Source: Grifola frondosa (taxonomy: Eukaryota > Basidiomycota > Agaricomycetes > Polyporales > Grifolaceae). Taken from it: DNA of 64,000 bases. Of the stretch, positions 13,099-25,465 are shown in pieces; the first letter of the stretch is position 1, and each line of letters begins with the position of its first letter. The position numbers were made by a program, and so were the translations under genes. The stretch spans positions 2,170,001 to 2,234,000 of the forward strand of contig LUGG01000002.1 of the NCBI GenBank assembly GCA_001683735.1. The letters run 5' to 3'. Under the pieces are notes generated by a model. The model was given only the letters and a program-made list of their open reading frames with translations, made no database searches and was not told the DNA's origin.

Positions 13099-14654
13099 CT
13101 ACGGATCGAGGTCCATCGGAAGACCTTTATCCCGGTCATGAGGGCTCGCCTGTGCACAGCAACATGCTCATCAGCACAAGTATTCCCCACAACCACCAGC
13201 ACCTACCTTGGGCCCAGGGAAGTCGACCATCGCAAAGTTCTCCTCGTATGTCTCGCGGTTCACACTCACATGTATTGCGGTACCCGTGCTACGCTCCCCG
13301 ATAGCGCTCACGTGGGAGCGCGACTGCGACTGGGTGTCGAGGGAGGAATCGCGGTAGCGCATAGAGATGCGGTTGTTGAGCAGCACGAGCATGGAATTGC
13401 TGTAGAGCTTCGAGAGGATCAATGAGGGCGTCACATGGTAGAAGTTGTGCTTGAACGTGAGGAACAGCGTCAACTCGACGATCGCGAGGACGGCTGGAGG
13501 GAGGTCAGCCGGATGCTGATGGGGCCAGGGAGGAGGCTGTGCGTACCTGTCGCAAGCCCGGTCTCGACGATAAGGCGGATGAGCTTGTTGAGGATCGTGT
13601 CTGTCTGTTTGAAGCCTCGGCGGCTCCTCGACAGCTGGAATGGAAGAAGACGGGCACTCCGAATTAGCGAACAGCCCACATTGCACATTTGCGATCATAG
13701 CTGCTTACAAGCCAGACCATGGAGAACGAGATGATTACATCGCATGAGGCAGTGCCCCAAGCCACACCTGCCCACGTAAAGCCGTCAGCTACCATCACGC
13801 AAGTAAGATCACATCAGCGGCAGGGGACGGGCGTACCGCCGTCGTCTTGAAGGTATCCACTTGCGTGCCCGGGACATCCTGAGAAATCAGGACCTGCAAC
13901 CCCTCCGCGATTGCAGCGGAGCCCTGCATGAGCGCGATCTACGAAGACACCCACGCAAACAAGTTACTCTTCCGCGCGCGGCATGGGATCACGGGGAACT
14001 CACCATCATGATGACGCCCCGTTAAGATCTTGGAACTACTGAGGATGTAGATACGCCATGCGTAGAAACATTGGATGATTGCACTCGCTGGGAAAGCACG
14101 GGTTACTGCCTGAACGACGAACTGCTAAGAATTGTTGAAAAAGAAAGCTGCGCACTTATCCCGGTCAAGACAGGAAGAGTTAGCCACGCGAGATAGAGCC
14201 CAGTGAGCTTCTCTAGGTTCCCCCAGCTTAGTGCAAGTTGGTGAAAAGAATCGTGCGTCGCGAGTATCGTTTGCAGTGTTTCGAGAATGAAGATACCATA
14301 GACGATCCCTTTCGTGAATTTGCCATCTGGAACCCCCGCCTGGTTGTAGATGTCTTTTTCGTTGACTGCGTTCAGCCGCCTCATTCTCGAGCCACACATT
14401 CTAGAAGAGAAGGGTACGCACATACTTGGACTGAAAGAACACCGAACAGTGCCCAGTTGAATTGGTACCCCAGGACCTAACGAAGTGTAGAAGCATGATG
14501 TGATCAGCCTAACAATCCAACAGAAATAGCATCCATCTGCTGACCAAAGGCCCCGTCCTGCAAGAATATGTCAGAACGTTCAAAGATATCGACGTGAGGA
14601 GGGGAGGACTTACAACTGGTAGACTAATGGAGGGACTACACATTGTTCAGCCAT
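13099..14654 (-). CDS. DUF6534 family membrane protein
   Basis: Seven-span membrane protein of the basidiomycete-specific DUF6534 family, function unknown. Start at 14654 (MAEQCVVPPLVYQL), then DGAFGQQMDAISVG and YQFNWALFGVLSVQ. The diagnostic segment FTKGIVYGIFILETLQTIL lies at about 14250-14310. Further exons give AGVAWGTASCDVIISFSMVW near 13740-13790 and the family signature SLILSKLYSNSMLVLLNNR near 13380-13430. The C-terminal tail has several Ser/Thr. The last exon is uncertain: reading through stops at 13171, whereas splicing the GTAGGT donor after FPGPK to the next acceptor gives a stop at 13099-13101, used here. Such genes occur in many copies in Agaricomycetes and often beside metabolic genes. 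Confidence 0.82.
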
Positions 14655-17140
14655 CAGGACCGGAGTTGGAGGAGAGGGTGCCGGGCTTATGTAGAAACGC
14701 AGAGATTGGCATGCGTACGGTACGACATTGCGCGCTATCCGGTACGGAGAGAGGAAAAGCTTCACACGGAGATAGAGTTACTGTGGATCCGTGGTGCCAG
14801 AATTAGATAGACCGGCTGATGCAATCACCCGCGACAGGTCAGAAGGGGCAACCTGGCAGATAGAAGCGCTTGAGACGCGTCGCTCCGACAACTGCAGAAA
14901 CTGATCAGAAGTTTTCAAGCTTGTGAAGCGCAAGGAACAATTGTTCTATCAGTAGGAGATTGAAGGTGATTGGGATAACTTCACTGGCAGTGGATACATA
15001 CGGGTTCGTCCACCGGCTGTGAAACGCGCTGTTTAGCGGTTAAATAAAGCACTGACAGGGCTAGGGTCGCCACTAGATGGAGCTCGAGGCGTGCATTGAA
15101 TGGAATGCTATGCAGTCGTCGCCTGCAATGCGACAAGTTTTGTAACCGATGGCCGCTGTCGATTAGATCAGTTGATCGATCTGGACTTCGGGGTCCTAGT
15201 CAGCGCTCCGGTGGCCATCTGCTCGACAATAGCCACCAGTCGAAATCTTTCACTACCCATCAGTGCGCCTTTCAGCTAGCCACTGCTATATCCAAAGTGA
15301 ACGGGAAATTTTTTCATCGAACATCACTCACGGTCTCATTGCTGCGCCCAGCCTTTCGTCCTATAACCGGGCTTCGCAAACTCAATCATGAGGCCCCTGG
15401 CTGCGCACAGGATTCCTCGCTGTGGAAGAATTTAAAGTCATGCGCGCCGTAGCTATAGCCATGAATGGACTGACCTGATCCAGAACGTCATCCAAAGCGT
15501 TGACATGAACAACGCATGTGCATCATTGGTTCTAGTGACCGAATCCTAGATGCTCTTCTCTTGTGCTAGACTGTGCGGAGTGGACTTTGATCATGCATAT
15601 GGTATGATATGGCATTCGCCGATTATCATCCACCGACCAATAGATCCGGATTTGCTGCAGATGATGATATCAGTGCCTTACAGATACGCAGTCAATCCGA
15701 CCAAAATAACGGATAGTAATTTTGGACGTGACCAACCTCACACACAGTCCGATGGGTTGCTGGGCTGGAACGATGGTTCAGAAACATCGTTACCAACCAG
15801 CAGACCGGAGTTCACCGAACAGCGAAGCATCGAGCGTTGTCCTCGTTACGTTCTCATCGTAGTGAAGATGTCATGCGTTTCCTACAGTGCCTATTGGGTG
15901 AATGAGTCAATATAATCAGCGGAAGGGGACAAAACTGACCTTGGCTTTCCATCCGGTCCTGTTTCAGGCACTGCTTCACATCGTGTGGTCTCCCGGTATG
16001 CTGCAACCCGTCGGATTCGGGGGGGATCTCCGGATATCCTGGTTAGGATTGGCCAGTACACCGTCGCCCATCAGCATCAAACTTTGGAGTTCGTAAGTAC
16101 TTGTGGCAAATGGACAGCCTTTTCGTGCGAGAAATGATCACACCCTGATCACACCCGGATTTGTTTCATGATGCCGCGCCGACTGTTTTTAATTATGGGA
16201 ATTGTTGAGTCAGAGCAGGAAAATGAAGTAATGAAGAATCAACACTGACGTGCGCGGAAGCTGTATCCGCCTATTCTCCTGCAGTATTTACGCAGGCACT
16301 GATCAGTCGGGTGATACACCTTGGAAAACGATCAGAAGAAACCCACTTCTGCAACTTGTTAGAGAACGTACCCTTCTGCCAACAATGATGAACTATGTTC
16401 ATCAGGGTTGCCTGTCCATGACCAGTGAGACACGTCGCGTAGAGGGTTCTTCTTCTGTGGCTGTCCCCGGACCAACTCACTGAATCCTGTCCATCCTTGA
16501 ACCAAAGGGCGGGGCCAATCCCCTGCGGCAAGACATTGACGCGTGCCGAACTCAGGTGTTGTCAGACACAGAGTCGAATGATCAGTCTTAATTTAGTCAA
16601 GATACGGCGGGACCATATGGTGCAGGAATGTGTGCGCCTGAAGCGTGAGTGGCTCGAGGAATATCAGTCAGCCCACTCATAGAGCAGGACCAGAGCATGG
16701 ATGAAGCGGAGTCCGACTTTTTTTGGACAGTACGTGACAGATCATCACGTGATGTGACCAGACGCGAAAAGTTAACCGCGACTTGAGCGCCAAGCACTAG
16801 TTGCCAATGCCATCCATGTGCCTCATGGATTAAGAATTGACATGCACATGTTGTCGGATGAGACTCATTGCGACCCATCAAATGGCGGGACAAGGTGCGT
16901 TGTTTGAGTAGATCCCGAAATTGAATGCCCAATTTACAGACAATGCTTAGGTAACAACGAGAGCAAGTCAACAGAAAAACCACAATGTTCCGAGCGACGA
17001 GCTCTTACTAGACAGTACGTATGTTTACAATGAAAACCAAGGAAAACGCAGGAAGACAAGATCATAGCAATAACTATACGTTGAAGTACAAGTCCCACCC
17101 TCAGCATACAGGTCACTTACAGATCACGTTTTGGTTCCCA
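14655..17140. other. Gene-poor spacer, about 2.5 kb
   Basis: Several frames of 60-130 codons occur (for example 15096-15452 and 15550-15915, plus strand) but none has a recognisable motif, biased codon use or plausible splicing. No terminal repeats were seen. It may hold regulatory sequence, or decayed material from an old insertion. Confidence 0.4.
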
Positions 17141-19441
17141 TCATTTGTTCTTCCAAGCCGCCTTGATAAGGTCAGCCGCGCGCTCTGCGACACCATACAC
17201 AACCGCTTGCGGGTGCCCCGCTGGTATGAAAGGCTAGAGCAAGGAAAGGTGAGACCACGTCACGACCAGCAGCGGACCAACGAAAGACGTACGAATACCG
17301 ACGCGTCCACGATACGCAGGCCTGCGTGTTCTTCACGAGCAAGCTAGCGTCGACGACGCCCCCGCTGGCGGCCATGCGCGCGGAGCCGACCGGGTGGAAC
17401 ACGGTCGTCGTGAAGTTCATCGCGTACGCGGCGAGCTCCGCGTCCGTCGTCGCGTTCGCGAGGTGCACGCCCGGCGCGAGCACGTAGTCCGCCCATGTCG
17501 GCGCGGACGCCATCTGCTTCGCGGTCTTGATCGCGGACACCATCGTGAACAGGTCGAACGGGTCCTTCAAGAGCGCGGGGTCGATGATCGGGTTGTCGAA
17601 CGGGTTGTTGGACGCGAGTGTGACGGAGCCGCCTGTATCCCGAAGGTGAGCACGAACGGAAAGAGGCGCACATACCGACTATTACTTACGTGAGACCGGG
17701 TTCGTGACGACAGTCACAGTGGTGAGGAAAAACCCAGTAGACGGCGCGGGCTCCGAGAACGACACGAACCCATTCTACCTCCTCGTCAGACTCAGCACCA
17801 CACACGATACGCGAAGCACTCACACCGGCAGGATCTCGATATGCGGCGAGTTCGGGCCCGCGGAAGGGTCCGCGTGCGTCTTGAACGTGTCCGGCGGGAG
17901 GCGCGTCCACACGATCTCGTTCGCGCCGGGGTCCGTGAAGAGCCCCGTCCCCGTCGTGTTCCATTGCACGAGCAGCTCCTCCGCGAGCGTCGCGTTGCGT
18001 CTCACCACCGTCTCCAGTGTCGACGTCGAGTTCACGAACCACGCGTTGCCGAGGAACGGGTGGTCCGCGAGGTTCTGCCCGACGTCGCTCAGCTGCACCA
18101 GCGGCGTGATGCCTACCTTGCGCAGCGCCGTGGCGTCGCCGATCCCGCTCAGTTGCAGGATCTGGGGCGTGCCGATCGATCCTGCGGAGAGGATGACTTC
18201 TTTCGAGGCGCACACGACGAAGCGCGGGCCTTGAAACCCGATGAGCGGGGTAATGCTAGAAAATACATCGTGCGGCTCACCGGACTCGGACTGAGCGATC
18301 TCAACCTGGGTGAATGATGGCGTGCCCTTGGAAGACGCAATGAGCTTCGTGACCTGCGTGTGTATCAGCACATCGAGGTTCGGTCTGTTGATCACGGGCT
18401 GCAGGTACGCCGTCGCGGAGCTGCTCCGCCGCCCGAACGTGCTAATCGAGTTCTGCGCGAATCCTTTGCGCACGAATCGGGTGAGCGCCACACGCCGCAC
18501 AACATGCCAAAAAAATGCTCACCGACGCCGAGGGGCTTGCCGGAGTTCATGTCGAGGTTGTATGGGAAGGCCTCGGGGAGCTCTAGGGTCGTCTGGATCA
18601 CATGTGGGTCCGCGGCGTTCGGGGCGCCCCGAGGCTGACTTGGATCGGGCCATTCGTGCCATGCACGGACGGGTTGACTTCCCCAGTGGTGTTGTGATGA
18701 TCAGTCGGCGGCACCAACGTCTCGCTCTGTCCGACGCACCACCATCAGTCCCACAACACACATCCAGCACCACCACACCACCACCACCACTCACCTTTTT
18801 CAAATACTGCAGCATATTATCCCACCCCACCCCGCGTCCCCACTAACCTCCGCGAACACGATTATAATCATCCTCCGCCCCCCTCGTCCATATCTGGAAA
18901 TCTGCACGCCCCAACATCAATCAGCACCCCCGCGGAACCGCTCGCGCACGGACACTCACTGATCGTGCTGCACCCCCCGAGGACGCGCCCCCGCGGGTAC
19001 GGCAGGCTGCGCCCCGCGAGGCCCGGCTGCGGCGTCGTCGTGAAAATTCCACGTGACGGACGTGTTCGGCTGGAGGGCGACCCGAGGAACGGTACCTGGT
19101 CCGCGAACACGTCCGTATTCCTGCAGCCCGATCAGCTCTCTGCGCGCGACACGGACACGGACACGCCCAGCGGACTCACGAGATGCCGGCTTCGACGACG
19201 AGCACGTGGAATGCGGGGTTCTCTGTGAGACGCGTTGCGATGACGTTCCCTGCGGTCCCCTGCGAAACGAAGGCGGGCGGCGTGATTAGAAGGGGGTCAG
19301 GCACGAGAAGGAGGGACACTAACCGCCCACGATGACGAAGTCGTATTGTGTCTTCGGAAGGCTGCGCGGGTCCGTGTAGAGCGCCGCGCGCGCGCCCAGA
19401 GCGAGGAGCGCCGGGAGGAGCAAGTAGCGGGTGCGCATCAT
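17141..19441 (-). CDS. GMC oxidoreductase, aryl-alcohol-oxidase-like, secreted
   Basis: FAD enzyme oxidising primary alcohols with H2O2 production. Start at 19441 (MMRTRYLLLPALLALGARAA) is a signal peptide, followed by YDFVIVGG|TAGNVIATRL, the ADP-binding motif across an intron, and VLVVEAG. The GMC signature PRGRVLGGCSTI lies near 19000 and the second signature SAGSIGTPQILQLSGIG near 18150-18200. The catalytic His pair is visible in FHPVGSARM (about 17390) and PAGHPQAVVYG (last exon). C terminus AERAADLIKAAWKNK, stop at 17141. About 600 residues with many introns. Frame breaks at about 18627-18630 (GGGG) and 17319-17325 both fit one missing base. Within the oxidative cluster it could work on an alcohol or aldehyde intermediate; lignin-related peroxide supply is the alternative. 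Confidence 0.9.
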
Positions 19442-20117
19442 GGATCCCGATAGCTGCGTGATGAACAAATACTCGGAGTGAGTCGAACAGCGAACGTTGC
19501 GTTCCGGAGGATGGAGCCGTGATCTCGAAGTTTATATACTTACGGAGGCACGCACGCCCCACGCATGCACGATGCAAATTACTCAGTGGCCGCAGACCCA
19601 TCCCCATTCCATCATGCCTCAGGCCCCATCTGCAGATCCTGGCATCCGACGGCGCGAGGAGCGGTAACCGCGTGTGGTTCCTGTCGAGTTCCTGTAACCA
19701 GCCATCCGCAGTGCCAGCTGTCAAACCTCAATGTCGCACGACACTCAGGAACAACTGCACGACAAGCACCCAAAGGGTCTCGACACGACGAGGGAATTTG
19801 ATCGATTCCATAACTATTAGTGGCCCGGGGATCAGCAGGACAGGCATATCTCTGCCACTTCCTCCCGCCGGCCCCGGCATCCCCAGTGGTACCACACTCA
19901 AGCCCTCAACTTCGTCCCGGCAGGGCACCCAATGACAGTTTGCTCCCACCAAGTACTCGTACACAGCCCCGCCCAGACAGCATCCGCCACATACACAGAT
20001 ACATATTTAACCTGCCCGCAATGGCGTCAGTCACCATCAACCGCACGTCCGCCATGGAACACCGCCACCAGGGGCACGCCATACCCCAGACCCCAAGTTG
20101 CCTCAAAACCGCCCCTC
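19442..20117. other. Intergenic region, GMC promoter and P450 3' flank
   Basis: Apart from the TATA box at 19531-19540 no element or exon is recognised. Frames crossing 19519-20158 are GC-rich and without motifs. Confidence 0.45.
19531..19540 (-). promoter_or_regulatory. TATA box of the GMC gene
   Basis: On the minus strand this reads AGTATATAAA, about 90 bp upstream of the ATG at 19441. Good consensus and spacing. Confidence 0.5.
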
Positions 20118-22634
20118 CTACGGCCCGCCCCCGCCAGCCGCCCACGCCTGCTCGATAAGCTCCGCGCTCGCGCCCGACCGCGGCCTAATCGCGCACGCAA
20201 ACTTCTCCGGGCAGCTGTCATGTCACACACACAGATACAGTCAGCGCGGCACCAGCGAGAATGGCCGCGGCCGCGACGCACCTGACGAGGTACTCCGAGA
20301 ACTGTGCGTCTGCGGGCATCTTGGCGTCCGCGGGAGCGAGCCGGGCGCGGGTGGGGCGATGGGAATAGTAAGAGCGTGTTGGCGATGATGAGGAAGAGCG
20401 TGTTTTCGGCGAGGGCCTTTCCGGGGCATATCCTGCGGGGCTGGTTAGTGCCGTCCGAGAATGGCGCGGGCGGGGACGCACCTGCGGCCGTAGCCGAAGA
20501 CGTAGTCTGCGGGGTTCATGGGGGAGTCGATGTCGTCGAGGAACCGTTCGGGCTTGAACTCGTGCAGGGGGCCCTGTTGGTTGTCTAGTTGCGACAGCCC
20601 CCTGTCAGAGACGTACACAGACAGAGACGGAGGCGTCAACATGATCCGTCCAGGAACGATTTAAGGGACGCGTACCAAGAATTTGGGATGACCACCGTGT
20701 CCTTTGGAATATGATATCCTGCCACACGCGGATCAGCAATGTCTGACATGTATGCATGACTATGTCTGTAAGACCCACCCATATAAACATCATCCGTCGC
20801 GGTCCTCCGTGCGATGCCTGCATGAACGCCCCGTCAGCATAAGCACACGTTGACTGGGAAGGACACTGACCGATGGGCGTGACGACGTGCCAGCGCATGA
20901 CCTCCGTGATCAGCGCGCGCACGTACGGCAGGCGCTCCCTGTCCTGCACACGCGCGAGGCGATCATGCCCAACGAGGCCGTCAAGCTCCGCCTGCGCACG
21001 CGCCTGTTCCTCGGGGTGCTGCGCCATGAGTATAAAGAACGTCAATACCGTCGCGAAGCTCTGTGCGTGCGTCAGCAGTCGCCCAGTCCGAGGAAGGGAC
21101 CCACGCACGGTCTCGACGCCGCCTATCTCGGGAGCCGTCAGGCGTCATCGAACGAGGGCGTGCGTGCGCGCGCGGACTCACCTCCGTACATCGTGCCCGC
21201 GGCCCACTTGATCCCGTCCTCGACGTCATACTCGGACGCACCGCCCTGCATCGCCTCGTTATCCGCGAGCAGGTCCGCGACGAACGACGGCGGCGCGGTG
21301 CCCGCGGCGATCTCGCGCTTCACGTGCTCGAACGGACGCGTGACGAAGTTGTAGATCTGGCGGTGCCCGAAGACGCCCTCTGCGAGGAAGGTGGTGAATG
21401 GGAGCCAGCGCGGGAGGTGCCTCACTGTGGGCGGGTGGTCAGTGGGTGCGGAGAGGGGAGGGGAGGGGGGTACGCCATGGGAAGACGTCGACGAGGTACG
21501 CGCCGGGGACGGTGGACTTGTCGACGAGCGTCATGGTGAGCTCGGCGTCGGCGATGTACTGCGGCGGAGTTAGATGGGCGTTGTCAGTAGAGTAAGCGCA
21601 CCAAGCCGGTCGACATGCTCTTTCTCCAAGAGATCGTGCCGACATCGGGACGCAGCACGTCGCAGGGAGCTAGGACGTGTGGACGGCAAATGACGTGACA
21701 GAATGGTACACTCGGAATGATATTATCGCATGTTTCACAGTGGAGACATATATAAATTGTGGCATGGAGGGCGGCCGTAACGAAATATAGCGTAACGAGA
21801 TATAGCTTAGGGGATCGGGCTCCGTGTTAGGCTGTACCACCAGCCTCCACGTAGTTGCGAGTGAAACGCAAGGATATGCACTCACCTCTGAATCTGCCGT
21901 CTCGACAGAGAGTCCATATGTGATGGCGAGCACGACGCGTCCGATGGTCCTATGAACGCGGTACACGTCAGCGGCGAAGACGCGAAAAGGATGAGACGTA
22001 CAAACGGAGCTGATTGGAAAAGTCGTGGGGTGTGTGGGGAGGCTGCGCATGTAAGCGAGGGCGATGTGCTCCTGGATGGGGTAGTACTTGCGGACGGCGT
22101 CGGGGTTGAGGGCGTGCTGGGTGAGCTTCCTGAGGTACTTGTATTCGGGGCCGTAGTTGATGAGGCCCATGCTCTGATGCAGGACACACGAGTTAGGTGG
22201 GACAAGAACAAGGACGATGAGGAGTACCTTTCCAAGGCCCATGAGCTCGCCGGCCATGACGAAGACGGGGCGGTCGGAGTAGATGTTGCCGCGCTTGTCG
22301 AGGAGGTCGTTGATGGCCTGGGGAGAGTTGAGGATGAGGATGGAGTAGCCGAACGCTTTCAGGTAGACCATGTCGCCTGGTGGGACATTGAGACCGATGA
22401 CTTGAGAGAAATGGAAAGACACATGCCATAGGTGCGCTTCCAGCGAGCGAGGAGATTACGGTCGACGGAGCGGGGCATGTCGAGGAGGTTGCCGATAAGC
22501 CAGTGACCCTTGGGCCCCGGAGGGAGGGGGGAAGGATTTGAGCGGACGAGGGATGTTGCATAGTAGAGGAGGGCGAAGACGGCGAGTGCTACGGCGTAGT
22601 GGGTCAGAGACAGCGTCGGAAGAAGACCAAGCAT
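20118..22634 (-). CDS. Cytochrome P450 monooxygenase (first of two)
   Basis: Membrane-anchored class II P450. Start at 22634 (MLGLLPTLSLTHYAVALAVF) is the signal anchor, then the proline hinge LPPGPKGHWLIGNLLDMP. Visible in order: YGPEYKYLRKLTQHALNP (helix C), PPSFVADLL, the I-helix region GIKWAAGTMYGG, K-helix EVMRW (ExxR), the FKPERFLDD meander and the haem loop FGYGRR|ICPGKALAENTLF, split by an intron. The C-terminal exon reads CPEKFACAIRPRSGASAELI, stop at 20118. The layout resembles CYP families common in basidiomycete clusters (O-methylsterigmatocystin-oxidoreductase-like annotations). Two frame breaks after the haem loop, at GGG runs 20361-20363 and 20332-20334 (CCC on the coding strand), each fit one lost C. 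Divergent from the MFS gene. Confidence 0.9.
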
Positions 22635-22970
22635 GGTGATCAGGCAGCGTCAGGCAGCTTGAGGCTAGGCCACGACTCACCTAAGCCATCGCACCAGGTC
22701 TTTTAGGCTCTCTTCGACTGTGGAGTACGCGTGAGTATCGAAGACTCTTGCAAGGCTTCTGTCCGGGTCCTGTCCGGGAAAAGCAGCGCCTTGCGCAGAA
22801 GATGGAAAGTGTCCTCGCCCGCACACACGCGACCTGGGCGCACTCCAGCTCTATCAGAACGCGCTCGTCTTCCATGTCCCCCACCTTCCCTCCGCCCTGA
22901 ACTATCCCCTTCTCAATTTCTTCTCCGACTGCCCTCCTCCGTCCTCTCCAGCAACCGTGTGATCCTCCCC
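22635..22970. promoter_or_regulatory. Short divergent promoter, P450 / MFS
   Basis: Only 336 bp separate the start codons of the P450 (minus) and the MFS transporter (plus), so they probably share control elements and are co-regulated. No specific binding site can be named. Confidence 0.5.
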
Positions 22971-25465
22971 ATGGAGCCTCCTGACCCCGAAAAGCAGCTT
23001 CAAGCCAAAGCAAACTCCAAGGAGGTTCTTCCCTCGCACCGGAAGAGGTCAGCACCACCGTCGCCACCGACTCCCCAAGCCCCGACTCCTTCCTCGTCGC
23101 CTTCGACCCCGACGGCCACGATAACCCCAAGGTGAGCCCCATGCCCCGCCTCCGTCCTCGCCTACCCAAGCGACTCCATCAGAACTGGTCCCGGAGAAAG
23201 CGATGGTACATGACCTGGTTCGCGGGAATACTGGGTTTCAACGCGTGAGCGCCACCGTGATCGCGTATCTCCCTCCGTCAGATCTCACCTCCCCGTCTCC
23301 GTCCTCTTTCCCCGCAGAACGTTCGCCTCCTCTGCGCCGTCTGGCGTAGCCGAGGGCCTCATCATCCAGTTCGGTCTCTCGCCAGAGCTTGCCACCCTCA
23401 CCATCTCCCTCTTCGTCGTCGGATACTGCGTCGGTCCTCTCTTCTGGGGTCCCCTCTCCGAACAGGTATGGTTGCGATCGTCGATCACCCCGCATTTTCC
23501 ACTGAGATTCGGTACAACAGTACGGCCGCAGGCCCATCTTCCTCGTCTCCTTCCCAATATACACCGTAATGTCTAGTCCTCTTCGGTACACGTATACTCA
23601 CCTCAACACACATCGCGTCTAGTGTTTTCAGGTAGGATGTGCTCTCTCACGCAACAAGGCCTCCATTATCGTCTTCCGCCTCCTTGGCGGCCTCTTCGCT
23701 GCCGCTCCCTTGACAAACAGTGGGCACGTATTCTATCACATATATCACTTGCTGTTATTACTTACGCCCTTCGTTCGCCAGTGCTATCATCTCTGACATG
23801 TCAGTGCTACCTCTTACTTCTTCACATCACATCTCATGAATTCACAGCTGGGATGCGCAAACCCGAGGAAAGGCCCTCGCCATATTCACCCTCGCCCCCT
23901 TCGTCGGCCCCGCACTGTACGTATTCGCGCCCGCCACGTATTCACCATCTGCTCACCCCACCCACAGCGGTCCCCTCGTTGGAGGCTACATCCAGGTCTC
24001 CGGTGCCTCCTGGCGGTGGCTCTTCTGGCTCCTCACCATCTTCGTGCGTCGCACCATCTTCCTCTTCTCTATCCTATCCTAACTCTCTCATACAGGCCGG
24101 CGCGTGCTTCGCCGTGATCATCTTCACCATGCCCGAGACCTACGCGTGAGTCTCCCCTCCCCCCCCCCTCTCCCGCGCCCGGCTCACCCCCCCAGCCCCA
24201 TCCTCCTACTGCACAAGGCACAGCGCCTGCGACGCACGACGGGCGACACGCGGTACCACGCGCCGCTCGAGAAGGCGCAGCAGAAGACGTTCGGGAGCCG
24301 CCTCGAGCAGACGCTCGCCCGCCCGTTCAAGATCCTCTTCCAGGAGCCGATGCTCATCGCCACCACCACCTATATGAGCGTGCGTCCCTGCTTTCCTGCC
24401 TTCTCCCCTGCTGACGCGCGGCGCAGTTCGTGTATGGGTGCGTGTACCTGCTGTTCGAGGCGTACCCTGTCGTGTTCTCCGTGGGCCACGGCTTTAACGC
24501 CGGTGCGTGCCCCGCTCATACGTCGTGCATCCCATATGTCGCTGACAGAGAGACTGAATCGCGTCAGGCTCGCTCGGCCTGACGTTCCTCCCGCTCGTCG
24601 CGGGCAGCATCCTCGGCGTCATCCTCGTAGGCACCTTCCTCCTCCTCCCTCCCCTCTCCGCACTGCACGCTGACACGAACGCAGTACCTGATGGTGTTCC
24701 ACCCACGCTACGAGGCGCTCATGGCACGGCACGCCCCGCTGCCCGTCCCGCCCGAGGCGCGCCTCGAGCTCGCGATGTGCGGCGCGCCCGTATTCGCAGC
24801 CGGGTTCTTCTGGTTCGGGTGAGCACGACTCTTTCGGCTCTGCGTGAGAGGAGGAGGCTGCTGATGGAGCGGAGGGAAGGTGGACGTCGTTCCCTGCGGT
24901 GTCGTTCTGGGCGCCGATGATGTCCGGCGTGTTCATGGGGTCGCGGCGATTTGGATTTTTGTGCGTGGATGTTTTCTCTCTCTGGGTGTGTGTCTGGAAT
25001 GCTGAGTGTCTGGGTTGGGTGTGTAGCTGGCGCTGTTTAATTATATCATCGGTACGTTCCGTCCTCGACGCTACGCGTGCGTGCGTGTGCTGAAGGCGCC
25101 ACGCAGATGTGTACCTCTTCGCAGCAGCGTCCGCGCTCGCAGCGAACACCGTCGTGCGCAGCTCCGCCGGCGCCAGCTTCCCCGTACGTCCCTTCCCCCC
25201 TCCCTCTTCACCTCCTCACCTCCCTCCGTGACAGCTGTTCGCGTCGCAGATGTACGACGCGCTGGATCCGCGCTGGGCGTCGACGCTCCTGGGGTGCTTT
25301 GCGTGCCTCATGCTGCCCATCCCGTTCGTCCTCCGCCGGTGCGTGCCTCCCCCCTTCCCAAACCGTGTCTTGCTTATCTCGTCTTATTTCATGGGTGTGA
25401 GGTGCAGGTACGGCCCGGCGCTGAGGGCGCGCTCGAAGTTCGCGGGGAAGATCCCGGGGGTGTGA
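22971..25465 (+). CDS. MFS drug:H+ antiporter-type transporter (DHA1)
   Basis: Twelve-span major facilitator, probable efflux pump in the plasma membrane. Start [18 protein letters not shown] gives a long hydrophilic N terminus. After introns: [47 protein letters not shown] (loop 2-3 motif A), [51 protein letters not shown] (motif C region), a central cytoplasmic loop, [37 protein letters not shown], and C-terminal [20 protein letters not shown], stop at 25465. This is the pattern of TPO1/FLR1-like multidrug exporters. At least ten introns, some very short. Next to the P450 it may export the cluster product or protect from it. Confidence 0.88.

Noticed and set aside
15096..15915. Two plus-strand ORFs of 118-121 codons in the gene-poor spacer
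   Set aside because: No motif, no plausible splice partners and composition like noncoding DNA; such frames are expected by chance.
17141..22634. GMC and P450 genes as pseudogenes because of frameshifts
   Set aside because: Catalytic residues, splice sites and flanking frames are intact, and the breaks lie in homopolymers like those in essential genes of the window.
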